Shown piece by piece: positions 1 to 8,694 of a DNA stretch of 64,000 bases. The stretch covers positions 124,001 to 188,000 of the forward strand of contig NZ_JAFCJT010000008.1 in NCBI RefSeq assembly GCF_018130785.1. The letters are read 5' to 3'. Under the pieces are notes generated by a model, which ran no database searches, was not told where the DNA came from, and was given only the letters and a program-made list of their open reading frames with translations. The stretch comes from Bradyrhizobium liaoningense. Its GTDB lineage: Bacteria > Pseudomonadota > Alphaproteobacteria > Rhizobiales > Xanthobacteraceae. The position numbers were made by a program, and so were the translations under genes. Numbering within the stretch: position 1 is the stretch's first letter; each line of letters starts with the position of its first letter.

Positions 1-921
1 GACATCTGCTTCTCGGTGCCGAAGATATTCTTCGCCTACGGTTTCGGCAACTCCGTCACCTTCCCGTTCTCCGCGGGTGCCGCAACGCTGCTCCTGCCGG
101 GCCAGCCCAGGCCCGCGGCGATCTTCGCCGCGATCGGACAATACAAGCCGACGGTCTTCTTCGGCCTGCCGACGCTGTACACCTCACTGACAAAGGCCGA
201 AGGCGCCGACACGGCGGATTTCGCGTCGCTGCGGATGTCGCTCTCGGCGGCCGAGGTGCTCTCGGCCGAAGTCTTCAACGGCTGGAAGACGCTCACCGGC
301 CTCGAGATCGTCGAAGGCCTCGGCTCGACCGAGGTGCTGCACATCTATCTCTCCAACCGCCCCGAGCAGAAGAAGCTGGGCGCCGCCGGCCTGCGCGTGC
401 CCGGCTACGAGGTCGCGCTGCGCGACAAGGACGGCCGCGACGTCGCCGACGACGAGGAAGGCATCCTGTGGGTGCGCGGCGATTCCAACACGCCGCTGTA
501 CTGGAACCGGCCGGACAAATCCGCCGAGACTATCCGCGAGGGCGGTTGGATCTACACCGGCGACCGTTTCGTCCGCGATGCCGACGGCTTCCACTTCTTC
601 CGCGGCCGTGCCGACGACCTCATCAAGATCTCCGGCCAATGGGTCTACCCGCTCGAGGTCGAGCTGTGCCTCGCCGACCACCCCGACATCCGCGAATGCG
701 CCGTGTTCGCCGCCGAGCTGCCGGACCGGCGCATGACGCTGAAGGCGGTGGTGGTGATGAACAACCGGGCGACCGATCAGAATGAGGCGACGCGGCGGCT
801 GCAGGATTACGTCAAGGGCAAGCTGCTGCCGTACAAATATCCGCGCGAGGTGATTTTCATCGACGAGCTGCCGAAGACGGGAACGGGGAAGATTGACCGG
901 CAGGCGTTGTTGCGGATGTGA
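1..921 (+). CDS. Benzoate-CoA ligase family protein, C-terminal part
   Basis: The reading frame is open at the left edge, so only the last ~306 residues of a protein that is usually ~520 aa are present. It belongs to the adenylate-forming acyl/aryl-CoA ligases, which activate an aromatic acid with ATP and CoA. Visible motifs are GSTEVLHIY (A5), YTGDRFVRDADGFHFFRGRADDLIKISG read as the A7/A8 hinge region, and PKTGTGKIDR near the C-terminus with the catalytic A10 lysine. The first residues (DICFSVPKIFFAYG) fit the benzoate-CoA ligase subgroup. The gentisate genes downstream suggest a hydroxybenzoate-type substrate, but the exact acid cannot be read from the sequence. Confidence 0.85.
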   Translation, partial: DICFSVPKIFFAYGFGNSVTFPFSAGAATLLLPGQPRPAAIFAAIGQYKPTVFFGLPTLYTSLTKAEGADTADFASLRMSLSAAEVLSAEVFNGWKTLTGLEIVEGLGSTEVLHIYLSNRPEQKKLGAAGLRVPGYEVALRDKDGRDVADDEEGILWVRGDSNTPLYWNRPDKSAETIREGGWIYTGDRFVRDADGFHFFRGRADDLIKISGQWVYPLEVELCLADHPDIRECAVFAAELPDRRMTLKAVVVMNNRATDQNEATRRLQDYVKGKLLPYKYPREVIFIDELPKTGTGKIDRQALLRM

Positions 922-929
922 CCACCGCT

Positions 930-1031
930 GTCATCGCCCGGCCTGACCGGGCGATCCAGTATTCCAGAGGTGGTTGTGATTGAACCGAGGAGCCGCGGCG
1001 TACTGGATTCCCCGCTTTCGCGGGGAATGAC
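930..1031. repeat. Intergenic palindromic repeat, family D copy 1
   Basis: An imperfect inverted repeat runs from TGTCATCGCCCGGCC to CGCGGGGAATGACG, with GGGCGATCCAGTATTCC and CGTACTGGATTCCCC as inner arms. Related copies lie at 53621, 55371 and 61832. It fills the gap between the convergent ligase and marR genes. Confidence 0.75.
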
Positions 1032-1059
1032 GCCGTTGGTGCTGCAAGAGCAGGCCCCC

Positions 1060-1572
1060 TCACCCACCCTTCCCCAGATGCTCCAGCGCGTCCTCGGCGC
1101 GCAGCGGCACCCGCGACGCCTCGTTGTTGAGATCGACGAGCTGCACCAGGAGCCCCATCAGCGCCTTGCGGTCGGCGGGTTTCAGCGGCTCCAGCATCCG
1201 CGCCTGGGCGCGCTCGACAGCCGGGATGATCTCGCGCAGGATCGCGGCGCCTGATTTCGTCAGATAGAGCAGCTTGATGCGCTTGTCTTCGGGCGCCGGC
1301 TTGCGCTCGATAAAATCCTTGGCCTGCAGCCGCTCGATCACGCTGCCGAGCGTGGAGCGGTCGAAGGCGATCACCGCCGACAGCCGTGTCGCGTCGATGC
1401 CGGGATGGGTGTGGATCGCGATCAGCGCCGCATATTGCACCGGCGTGAGATCGAACGCCTTGCACTCCTCCATGAAGATCGAGACTGCGATCTGCTGCAT
1501 GCGCCGGAACAGATAGCCCGGCGCGGCATAGACCGCGTCGATCGTGATCGGAGGGGCGGGTTTACTCGGCAT
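1060..1572 (-). CDS. MarR family transcriptional regulator
   Basis: A 170-aa winged-helix regulator. The core residues LTPVQYAALIAIHTHPG, then DRSTLGSVIERLQAKDFIER and EDKRIKLLYLTKSG, form the MarR helix-turn-helix and wing. I chose the ATG at 1572, which overlaps the stop of the upstream isomerase by 11 bp (translational coupling), rather than the long in-frame Arg/Ser-rich extension to 1728, which is a shadow of that gene. MarR proteins of this kind usually repress aromatic catabolism and release DNA on binding a phenolic ligand. A palindrome in the divergent promoter at 2247 is a candidate operator. Confidence 0.9.
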   Translation of the reverse strand: MPSKPAPPITIDAVYAAPGYLFRRMQQIAVSIFMEECKAFDLTPVQYAALIAIHTHPGIDATRLSAVIAFDRSTLGSVIERLQAKDFIERKPAPEDKRIKLLYLTKSGAAILREIIPAVERAQARMLEPLKPADRKALMGLLVQLVDLNNEASRVPLRAEDALEHLGKGG

Positions 1573-2194
1573 CGGGCTGCTTCTCCGGGGCCGCATTGGC
1601 GAAGGCCGGTAGCGCCTTGGCGGCGGCTTCCGCCTTGAGCAGGCGCGGATAGGCGGCGACGTCGACGCCGAAGCGGCGGGCGTTGGCGAGCTGCGGCACG
1701 AGACAGAGATCGGCGAGCGTCGGCGCATCGCCGAAGCAGAACGGCCCCGCCTCGTCCTTGATCAGCGTCTCGCACGCCGACAGTCCTTCACGATTAACCC
1801 AGGCCGCCCAGTCCTGGACCTTCTCCTCGGCGAGCCCAAGCTCGCGCAGCCGCGCCAGCACCTTCAGGTTCTGCACCGGGTGGGTGTCGCAGGCGATCGC
1901 CAGCGCGAACGCCCTCACCTTCGCGCGCCGCAGCGAATCCTTCGGCAGCAGTGGCGGATTGGGATGCGTCTCGTCGAGCCATTCGATGATGGCGACCGAT
2001 TGGGTCAGTACCGCTCCCGCATCGTTCTCCAGCGTCGGCACCAGCCCTTGCGGATTGATGGCGAGATAGGCGGGTGCACATTGCTCGCCCTTGCGAAGAT
2101 GATGCGGCAGGTGCGCGGCACTGATGCCCTTGAGGTTCAGCGCGATCCGCACGCGGTAGGCGGCGCTGGAGCGGAAATAGCCGTGCAGCTTCAT
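1562..2194 (-). CDS. Maleylpyruvate/maleylacetoacetate isomerase (zeta-class GST)
   Basis: A 210-aa zeta-class glutathione S-transferase fold. The N-terminal FRSSAAYRVRIALNLKGI carries the SSxxxR glutathione-site signature, and QSVAIIEWLDE follows as the usual second GSH contact region. The enzyme performs glutathione-dependent cis-trans isomerisation. Because gentisate 1,2-dioxygenase is divergently encoded next door, its substrate is more likely maleylpyruvate (gentisate route) than maleylacetoacetate (homogentisate route). It is the first gene of a two-gene unit with marR. No fumarylpyruvate hydrolase is visible in the window. Confidence 0.88.
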   Translation of the reverse strand: MKLHGYFRSSAAYRVRIALNLKGISAAHLPHHLRKGEQCAPAYLAINPQGLVPTLENDAGAVLTQSVAIIEWLDETHPNPPLLPKDSLRRAKVRAFALAIACDTHPVQNLKVLARLRELGLAEEKVQDWAAWVNREGLSACETLIKDEAGPFCFGDAPTLADLCLVPQLANARRFGVDVAAYPRLLKAEAAAKALPAFANAAPEKQPDAE

Positions 2195-2246
2195 CGGAAC
2201 CCTCCCGTTTCGTTCTTGTTCGTCACGTTGACGCTACCTAGATCAT

Positions 2247-2256
2247 CAGTATACTG
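2247..2256. promoter_or_regulatory. Candidate MarR operator between isomerase and gentisate dioxygenase
   Basis: The 92-bp divergent gap holds the perfect 10-bp palindrome CAGTATACTG. Wider flanks give TTGAC (2229-2233) and GTCAA (2256-2260) in inverted orientation. Its position between divergent catabolic genes and beside a marR gene fits an operator, but no binding evidence can be read from the sequence. Confidence 0.5.
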
Positions 2257-2286
2257 TCAATCAACAAAACGAACGGGAGCCGCACC

Positions 2287-3327
2287 ATGGAAGCCGTGAC
2301 CAAGACGCCGGAACGCGAGGCGTTCTACCGGAAGATCGACGGCGAAAACCTCACCGCGCTGTGGACGGTGATGAGCGATTTGATCACGCCGGAGCCGAAG
2401 AGCGCCTGCCGCCCGCATCTCTGGAAGTTCGACGTTATCCGCGACTACATGACCGAGGCCGGCAAGCTCATCACCGCCAAGGAGGCTGAACGGCGCGTGC
2501 TGGTGCTTGAGAACCCCGGCCTGCGCGGCCAGTCGAAAATCACGACCTCGCTCTATGCCGGCGTGCAGATGGTGGTGCCCGGCGACGTCGCGCCCGCACA
2601 CCGGCACAGCCAGTCGGCGCTGCGCTTCGTGCTCGAAGGCAAGGGCGCCCACACCGCGGTCGACGGCGAGCGTACCGCGATGGAGCCCGGCGACTTCATC
2701 ATCACGCCGTCGATGACCTGGCACGATCATTCCAACGAGACCAGCGAGCCGATGTTCTGGCTCGACGGCCTCGACATTCCCCTGGTGCAGTTCTTCGACT
2801 GCTCATTTGCGGAAGGATCGAAGGAGGACCAGCAGACGATCACAAAGCCTGCCGGCGACAGCTTTGCCCGCTACGGCCACAATTTGCTGCCGGTCGACGG
2901 GAAGCGATCGTCCAAGACCTCGCCGATCTTCAGCTATCCCTATGCCTACACCCGCGAGGCGCTGGAGAAAGCCCGCGCGAGCCAGGAGTGGGACGCCTGC
3001 CACGGATTGAAGCTGAAATTCAGCAACCCCGAGACCGGCGAGTTCGCCATGCCGACCATCGGCACCTTCATCCAGTTGCTGCCGAAGGGTTTCAAGACCG
3101 CACGCTACCGTTCGACGGACGCGACCGTGTTCTGTCCGATCGAGGGCAAGGGACGCAGCCGCATTGGCGACGCCGTTTTCGAATGGGGCCCACGCGATCT
3201 GTTCGTGGTGCCAAGCTGGCAGTGGGTGACGCACGAGGCCGACGACGACGCCGTGCTGTTCAGCTTCTCGGATCGCCCGGTGCAGCAGAAGCTGGATCTG
3301 TTCCGGGAAGATCGCGGGAACGCGTGA
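2287..3327 (+). CDS. Gentisate 1,2-dioxygenase
   Basis: A 346-aa bicupin ring-cleaving dioxygenase that opens gentisate (2,5-dihydroxybenzoate) to maleylpyruvate using non-haem Fe(II) in the cytoplasm. The N-terminal cupin shows the metal ligands H105 and H107 (PAHRHSQSALRFVL) and a later TWHDH with H146 and H148. The length is typical of the family. The start is supported by GGGAG 6 bases before the ATG. It is transcribed divergently from the isomerase/marR pair and supplies that isomerase's substrate. Confidence 0.93.
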   Translation: MEAVTKTPEREAFYRKIDGENLTALWTVMSDLITPEPKSACRPHLWKFDVIRDYMTEAGKLITAKEAERRVLVLENPGLRGQSKITTSLYAGVQMVVPGDVAPAHRHSQSALRFVLEGKGAHTAVDGERTAMEPGDFIITPSMTWHDHSNETSEPMFWLDGLDIPLVQFFDCSFAEGSKEDQQTITKPAGDSFARYGHNLLPVDGKRSSKTSPIFSYPYAYTREALEKARASQEWDACHGLKLKFSNPETGEFAMPTIGTFIQLLPKGFKTARYRSTDATVFCPIEGKGRSRIGDAVFEWGPRDLFVVPSWQWVTHEADDDAVLFSFSDRPVQQKLDLFREDRGNA

Positions 3328-3338
3328 GCTGCCGGTCT

Positions 3339-3432
3339 CGTAGGGTGGGCAAAGGCGCCCTTGCGCCGTGCCCACCACATTTCAGCGACTGATGAAAGAG
3401 ATGGTGGGCACTTTCGCTTTGCCCACCCTACG
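3339..3432. repeat. Intergenic palindromic repeat, family C copy 1
   Basis: Outer arms CGTAGGGTGGGCAAAG and CTTTGCCCACCCTACG are inverted. An inner pair GTGCCCACCA and TGGTGGGCAC is also present, so the transcript could fold into a long hairpin. A second copy is at 33672. It fills the gap between the dioxygenase and the ABC permease. Confidence 0.8.
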
Positions 3433-3448
3433 GCCGCGGCGATCGTGG

Positions 3449-4273
3449 CTACCGCCAGTGCAGCAACCTTGTCTCTAGCCAGCCGATCACCTTCCCCACT
3501 GCCAGCCCGAACACCGACAGGATCACCACGCCGGCAAGCAGCTGATCCGTCTGCATCAGATTGCCGGCCTGGAGCACGAACGCGCCGATGCCGTATTGCG
3601 CGCCGATCATCTCGGCGCTGACGACGAGCAGCAGCGCGACCGACGCCGTGATGCGGAAGCCGGCGAGGATCGCGGGCAGCGCGCCGGGCCAGATCACCTT
3701 GCGCACGATGGTGGCAAAGGGAACGTTGAAGCTTTGCGCCATGCGGATGAGGTTGCGCGGCACCGCATCGACGCCGCTATAGACCGAGATCGCGGTCGAG
3801 AAGAACACACCTAACGCAATGGTCGCGATCTTCGGCTCTTCGCCGATGCCGAGCCAGAGAATGAGCAATGGCAGCAGCGCGATCTTCGGGATCGGGAACA
3901 GCGCCGAAATGAAGGTGATGCCGACGCTGCGCGCCAGCCGCGACAGGCCGATGGCAAAGCCGACGGCGACGCCGGCCGCGGTGCCGAGCAGCCAGCCGAC
4001 GCCGATGCGCAGCAACGAGGCCGAGAGATGATGCCAGAGCGCGCCCGAGACCGCGAGTTCGTAGATCGCCCGCGCGATCGCGGCCGGCGCCGGCAGGAAC
4101 AGCGGATTGACGAGCCCGGCGCTGCCGGCGGCCTGCCAGATCGCGATGACGAGGGCGAGCGCGATCCAGCCGCCGAAGCGGCTGCTGGCGGGCACGAAGC
4201 CCGCGCCACGGAAGCGGACGCGCCGGGCCGGCTCATTCTTCGCAGACCCTTCCGCCGGCGCGCGATCAAGCAT
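3449..4273 (-). CDS. ABC transporter permease (SsuC/TauC/ThiX-like)
   Basis: A 274-aa inner-membrane permease with about six hydrophobic segments starting at LALVIAIWQAAGSAG. The conserved EAA-type loop is in the part reading NLIRMAQSFNVPFATIVRKVIWPGALPAILAGFRI. The start ATG at 4273 overlaps the stop of the ATPase gene by 8 bp, which is typical of coupled ABC genes and preferred over the ATG seven codons upstream. With the ATPase and binding protein it forms a complete importer of the nitrate/sulfonate/taurine class. The ligand is unknown. Confidence 0.9.
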   Translation of the reverse strand: MLDRAPAEGSAKNEPARRVRFRGAGFVPASSRFGGWIALALVIAIWQAAGSAGLVNPLFLPAPAAIARAIYELAVSGALWHHLSASLLRIGVGWLLGTAAGVAVGFAIGLSRLARSVGITFISALFPIPKIALLPLLILWLGIGEEPKIATIALGVFFSTAISVYSGVDAVPRNLIRMAQSFNVPFATIVRKVIWPGALPAILAGFRITASVALLLVVSAEMIGAQYGIGAFVLQAGNLMQTDQLLAGVVILSVFGLAVGKVIGWLETRLLHWR

Positions 4274-5039
4274 GCTGGACCTCGCGCTCGGCATCGATCG
4301 CCTCGTTACGGATCAGCGACCAGATCTGGTTCTGGAGCGCCAACAGCTTTTCACGCGCGGCCGTCTCGCCGCGCGCCGCCCGCGTCATCGGCACGGTGAC
4401 GACCTCGCGAATGCGGCCCGGCCGCCGCGACAGCACCACGATGCGATCGGCGAGCCGTGCGGCCTCCTCGAGATTGTGGGTGACATAGACCGCGCCCATG
4501 CCGCCATCGGCGAGCAGGTGGACGAAGTCCTCCATCAACAGCTCGCGCGTCTGCGAATCCAGCGCCGACAGCGGCTCGTCCATCAGGAGAATGGCGGGCT
4601 TGACCGCGAGCGCGCGCGAAATGCCGACTCGTTGACGCATGCCTCCGGAGAGCTGCTTTGGATATGTTGTGCGGAAGTCGGTCAGCCCGGTGCGGCGCAG
4701 GGCGTCGTCGACCAGCGCGCGGCGCTGCGCGGCCGAGAGCTGGGTATGCAGCAGCGGGAATTCGACATTCTCCTCGACCGTCGCCCAGGGCAGCAACGCG
4801 AAATCCTGGAACACGAAGGTCAGCGGATTGAGGCTGTCCGCCGGCGGCGCGCCGCGCAGCTCGGGCGCGCCCGAGGTCGGCTGCAACAGCCCGCCGAGGA
4901 TCGACAGCAGCGTGCTCTTGCCGCAGCCCGACGGCCCGACGATCGCCACCACCTCGCCGGCGCTGACGGTGAACGAGACATCGTCGAGCACGGCGAGATC
5001 GCCGAAGCGATGGCTGATGTGGTTGGCGATCAGGTCCAT
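4266..5039 (-). CDS. ABC transporter ATP-binding protein (SsuB/TauB-like)
   Basis: A 257-aa ABC ATPase. Walker A is GPSGCGKST (residues 35-43), the signature is LSGGMRQRVGISRAL, and Walker B with the catalytic Glu is ILLMDEPLSALD, followed by the H-loop in VTHNLEEA. I chose ATG 5039 (MDLIANH) because GAAAGG sits just upstream, rather than the ATG seven codons earlier. It powers uptake with the permease it overlaps. Confidence 0.92.
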   Translation of the reverse strand: MDLIANHISHRFGDLAVLDDVSFTVSAGEVVAIVGPSGCGKSTLLSILGGLLQPTSGAPELRGAPPADSLNPLTFVFQDFALLPWATVEENVEFPLLHTQLSAAQRRALVDDALRRTGLTDFRTTYPKQLSGGMRQRVGISRALAVKPAILLMDEPLSALDSQTRELLMEDFVHLLADGGMGAVYVTHNLEEAARLADRIVVLSRRPGRIREVVTVPMTRAARGETAAREKLLALQNQIWSLIRNEAIDAEREVQHA

Positions 5040-5061
5040 GAGATACCTTTCACTCTCCATC

Positions 5062-5190
5062 CGTCATCCTGAGGTGCGAGCATTGCGATGCAAATGCATC
5101 GCGATGGGAGCCTCGAAGGATGAGCGGCCCCGCTGCATCCGGGCCGTGCATCCTTCGAGGCTCGCTGCGCGAGCACCTCAGGATGACGGG
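5062..5190. repeat. Intergenic palindromic repeat, family A copy 1
   Basis: Outer arms CCGTCATCCTGAGGTGCGAG and the inverted GAGCACCTCAGGATGACGGG, with inner arms GCCTCGAAGGATG and CATCCTTCGAGGC. It lies inside the ABC operon between the binding-protein gene and the ATPase gene. Copies recur at 54097 (full) and 62089 (half). Confidence 0.85.
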
Positions 5191-5211
5191 GTGAGAGAGG
5201 GACTCGCAGCA

Positions 5212-6216
5212 TCAATCCGCCTTCACATGGTCCTTGGCGATGATCGTGTTCACATCAAAGCCCTTGTCCGCGAAGCCCTGCTCCTGGAGCCATTTGATCT
5301 GGTTGTCGACGTTCTTGACGTCGAGCTTGCCGTCGGGATCGATATAGGCGCAATTGCCGACCACCTGCTCGACCGGCAAATTGGTGTATTTTGCGATGAT
5401 CTCCAGCAGCGGCCTGGTCTGCTCGTTGATCGGCGCGACGCCGTCCTTCATCGCGGCAAGGATGACGTCGTGATACTCGCGATCGGCTTTCGCGAGCACG
5501 CCGAGAAACTTTGTCACCAGCACCTTGTTGGTCAGCGTCTTCGGCGAGGCGAAAACTGCGCCGAGCTGCCACGGCGTCTCGTCGCCGACCCAACCCAAGA
5601 ACTTCGCGCCGCCCTCGTCCATCAGCTTTCGCGCGGTGGAGATCGGCAGCAGCGCCGCATCCACGGTTTCGCCCTTCAGCGCGGCGGCGGCGTTCGACAG
5701 CGATTGCAGCGGCACGATCTTCACGTCCGCGAGCTTGAAGCCGTATTTGTCGGCGAGCAGCCCCAGCGAATAGTGAAAGCTCGATCCGACCTGCGTCACC
5801 GCCACACGCTTGCCCGCGAGGTCCTTCGGCGTCTTCAGCCCGGCAGCATAGGCGTTGTTGCTGGCGAAATAACCTATCAGGGGATAACCGGCCTTCTCGC
5901 GGCTCATGCCGCCGATCACTTTCAGCGTGCCTTTGCCGGCGAGATTGTAGAGACCCGCCGTGAAGGCGGTGACACCGAAATCGACGTCGCCTGAGGTCGT
6001 CGCGACCGCGATCGGCTGCGCCGCATCGAAGAACTTCAGCTCGACGTCGAGGCCGGCCTCGCGGAAATAGCCCTTGTCCTGCGCAATGAAGACGGGCGCG
6101 GACGACGACAGGCGGAGCACGCCGACCCTGGCCTTCAGCGCGTCTTCGGCCCGGGCCGTGCCCATCGCAGTGATCGCCATCAGGCCAGCTACTGCGAGCC
6201 GCGCAATCCCGATCAT
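5212..6216 (-). CDS. ABC transporter periplasmic substrate-binding protein (NMT1/SsuA-like)
   Basis: A 334-aa binding protein with a Sec signal peptide (MIGIARLAVAGLMAITAMGTARA). The mature part starts with a typical RVGVLRLSSSAPVFIAQDKGYF and continues GDVDFGVTAFTAGLYNLAGKG, the NMT1/SsuA fold signature. Proteins of this family bind sulfonates, nitrate, pyrimidine precursors or aromatic acids, so the ligand is open. It lies between the FAD oxidoreductase and the ATPase/permease pair in the same orientation. Confidence 0.9.
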   Translation of the reverse strand: MIGIARLAVAGLMAITAMGTARAEDALKARVGVLRLSSSAPVFIAQDKGYFREAGLDVELKFFDAAQPIAVATTSGDVDFGVTAFTAGLYNLAGKGTLKVIGGMSREKAGYPLIGYFASNNAYAAGLKTPKDLAGKRVAVTQVGSSFHYSLGLLADKYGFKLADVKIVPLQSLSNAAAALKGETVDAALLPISTARKLMDEGGAKFLGWVGDETPWQLGAVFASPKTLTNKVLVTKFLGVLAKADREYHDVILAAMKDGVAPINEQTRPLLEIIAKYTNLPVEQVVGNCAYIDPDGKLDVKNVDNQIKWLQEQGFADKGFDVNTIIAKDHVKAD

Positions 6217-6261
6217 CCCGTTTCCTCCGTCGTCGTTCTCTCGGTCGTTCTGTTACAACCG

Positions 6262-7629
6262 TCACAAACCTTCAGGCACGGGCTGGTCCCGCCCGATGAA
6301 GGCGCCCTGTTGTTTCAACGTTTCCTGCAATTTTTCAACCGGGATGTCACGCGGGATCCGGTTTCCGGACAGCGCGAGCGCTGCGGCGGAACCGGCCGCC
6401 TCGCCCATCACGAAACAGGCACCGGAGACCCGCGCCGCCGACTGGCCCTCATGGGTCATTGAGGCGCAGCGGCCGGCGACCAGCAGATTGTCCACGCCCT
6501 CGGGCACCAGCATCCGGTAAGGCAGCTCGTTATAGCCGCGCGATTCCGGGATTGGCGGGAAGGTGAAGACGACGTCGCCGGGAACATGGGCCTCGATCGG
6601 CCAGCCATTGACGCCGATGGAATCCGCGAACGAGGCGCAACCAAGCACGTCCTCGCCGCTGAGCTGGTATCCGCCCCTGATGCGGCGGGTCTCGCGGATG
6701 CCGAGCTGCGGCGGCAGGTCGACGATGTAGGACTTTTCAAAGCCCGGCACGGTGCTGCGCAGGAACTCGAATGCGGCCAGCGCCTGCTTGCGGCCCTCGA
6801 TCTCGCCGCGGGTGAGGTCGTCGGGCTCGACGCCGTTGATGGCATGGCCGTCCTCACGCGCCACTTGCGTGAAATTCACCCGCCATTCGATGCCTGATTT
6901 CTGCGGACGCACGATCGCGCTCTTGCGCGGGAAGGTGTGGGTGCCGGCAGCGAGCGCCTTCTCCATCAATTGCGGGATGGTCCGCCAGGCATCGCCGGCC
7001 TTCTCGGGATCGATGCCGTTGAGACGAAGCATCATCGAGGGGTACATCGGATGGCCGTGCTCGTCGCCGACCTCGAAGGGCGCTCCGGCCCAGACCGCGA
7101 GGTCGCCGTCGCCGGAGCAATCGATGAAGATCTCGGCGCGGACCGCCTGCCGTCCGGCCTTGGTCTCGACCAGCAGCGCGTCGATGCGGCTGTTATCGCC
7201 CATTACGACGCCGGCGCCGAGCGCATGGAACAGGATGTGCACTTTGTGGCTTGCGAGCAGCTCGTCAGCGGCGATCTTGTAGGCCGCGGTGTCATAGGCC
7301 TGGGCAAAGACCTTGCCGAGGATCAGATGCGGCGCATTGAGGCCGTTCAAATGATCGATCCGCGCCAGCAGCTCGGACGCCATGCCCTGCACCAGACGGT
7401 GGGCCTGACCGTAGACATTGCCATGCAGGCCGCAGAAATTGGTGACGCCCGCAGCCGTGCCCATGCCGCCGAGGAAGCCGTAGCGCTCGATCAGCAGCGT
7501 CCGCCGCCCGGCGCGCGCCGCGGAAGCCGCCGCCACGATGCCGGCGGGGCCGCCGCCGAGCACGACGACTTCATATTCGCCATAGAGCGGCACCTGTCGT
7601 GCCGGTTCTTCGATCATCATGGCCCGCAT
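6262..7629 (-). CDS. FAD-dependent oxidoreductase
   Basis: A 455-aa flavoprotein with the dinucleotide fold VVVLGGGPAGIVAAASAARAG near residues 21-40 and an acidic residue (E48) that would bind the ribose. IDCSGDGDLAVWAGAPFEVG and LLVAGRCASMTHEGQSAARV match the FAD-dependent dehydrogenase family with C-terminal FAD contacts. ATG 7629 has AGGA 6 bases upstream; the longer frame begins with a TTG and lacks a site. It leads the operon that continues into the ABC importer, so it may oxidise the imported compound. The substrate is unknown. Confidence 0.85.
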   Translation of the reverse strand: MRAMMIEEPARQVPLYGEYEVVVLGGGPAGIVAAASAARAGRRTLLIERYGFLGGMGTAAGVTNFCGLHGNVYGQAHRLVQGMASELLARIDHLNGLNAPHLILGKVFAQAYDTAAYKIAADELLASHKVHILFHALGAGVVMGDNSRIDALLVETKAGRQAVRAEIFIDCSGDGDLAVWAGAPFEVGDEHGHPMYPSMMLRLNGIDPEKAGDAWRTIPQLMEKALAAGTHTFPRKSAIVRPQKSGIEWRVNFTQVAREDGHAINGVEPDDLTRGEIEGRKQALAAFEFLRSTVPGFEKSYIVDLPPQLGIRETRRIRGGYQLSGEDVLGCASFADSIGVNGWPIEAHVPGDVVFTFPPIPESRGYNELPYRMLVPEGVDNLLVAGRCASMTHEGQSAARVSGACFVMGEAAGSAAALALSGNRIPRDIPVEKLQETLKQQGAFIGRDQPVPEGL

Positions 7630-7742
7630 GGCGCGTCCTGCTCCCAATAATCCTTTGCTTGGAGGCGACTATGAATTAACGCGCATAAAGCTACAATCCA
7701 CCAAAATACGCGATCAGCTTTCGCGAATCGAGAAAGGTCGAC

Positions 7743-8627
7743 ATGGACATCCTGGTGAACCTTCAGGCCTTCCTCGCCACCGCGGATGCGGCCGGGTTCT
7801 CCGCCGCCGCGCGAAAGCTCAATGTCTCGACCTCGGTCGTGGCCAAGCGCGTCACACAATTGGAGACGCGGATCGGCACGCCGCTGTTTCATCGCTCGAC
7901 CCGGCAATTGCGCCTGACGGAAGCCGGCCAGCGCTACGTGCATCGCGCCCGCAGTGTCGTCACCGACGCCACCGACCTGCTCTCGCGCATGGGCGAGAAG
8001 GGCCACGATCTCGTCGATCACCTCCGCATCAAGGCACCGACCTCGCTCACGGTGGCGCGGCTCGCGGACGTGTTCAGCGCATTCCAGACCAAGAACCCGC
8101 GATTGAAACTCGAGATCGTGCTGATCGACCGCCCGGTCGATCCCGTCACCGAAGGCTTCGACATCGCCATCGGCGCCTTCCCGCATTCGTTCGGCGGCGT
8201 GGTCGACGAGCCGCTGTGCCCGCTGAAACGGCTGCTCTGCGCCTCACCTGCCTATTTGAGGAAGCACGGCGCGCCAAAGCATCCGCGCGACCTCGTCGAG
8301 CATCGCTGCCTCAGCTTTCTGCCGACCGGCCCCGAATGGATCTTCGATGGGCCGCGCGGGCGCATCAGCATCCAGGTCAGCCCGCTGCTCTCCTCCAACG
8401 AGGGCCATGTGCTGGCGCGCAGCGCGATCACCGGCAACGGCATCGCGCTGATCTCTCACTATCTCGTCGCGGATGCCTTGCGCGACGGTACGCTCAAGCC
8501 GGTGCTGCGCGCCTTTCCAATTCCCGAGCTGTGGGTGAAGGCCGCGATCCCCGAGCGGCGGCGCAACGCCGCCGCGGTGCAAGCGCTGCTCACTTTGCTC
8601 AAGACGTCGCTCGCGCCGTCGCTGTAG
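7743..8627 (+). CDS. LysR family transcriptional regulator
   Basis: A 294-aa regulator with the HTH in residues ~5-62 (FLATADAAGFSAAARKL, then VAKRVTQLETRIGTPLF and TRQLRLTEAG) and a C-terminal periplasmic-binding-like effector domain. It is divergent from the FAD oxidoreductase/ABC operon with a 113-bp gap, the usual arrangement for a LysR activator of the neighbouring operon. The HTH recognition region has VVAKRV in place of the more common VSRAI. Confidence 0.92.
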   Translation: MDILVNLQAFLATADAAGFSAAARKLNVSTSVVAKRVTQLETRIGTPLFHRSTRQLRLTEAGQRYVHRARSVVTDATDLLSRMGEKGHDLVDHLRIKAPTSLTVARLADVFSAFQTKNPRLKLEIVLIDRPVDPVTEGFDIAIGAFPHSFGGVVDEPLCPLKRLLCASPAYLRKHGAPKHPRDLVEHRCLSFLPTGPEWIFDGPRGRISIQVSPLLSSNEGHVLARSAITGNGIALISHYLVADALRDGTLKPVLRAFPIPELWVKAAIPERRRNAAAVQALLTLLKTSLAPSL

Positions 8628-8694
8628 GCCGTGTCGCGCGCTTGTCACAACATGGCAGTTGCTCTCGCAACGAGGACCTGAGAGAAGGGCTCGG

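Noticed and set aside
4639..5994. 451-aa plus-strand open frame opposite the ABC genes
   Set aside because: It is antisense to three ABC genes with clear motifs and spans a repeat. Its product is Arg-rich and low-complexity, the usual shadow in high-GC DNA.
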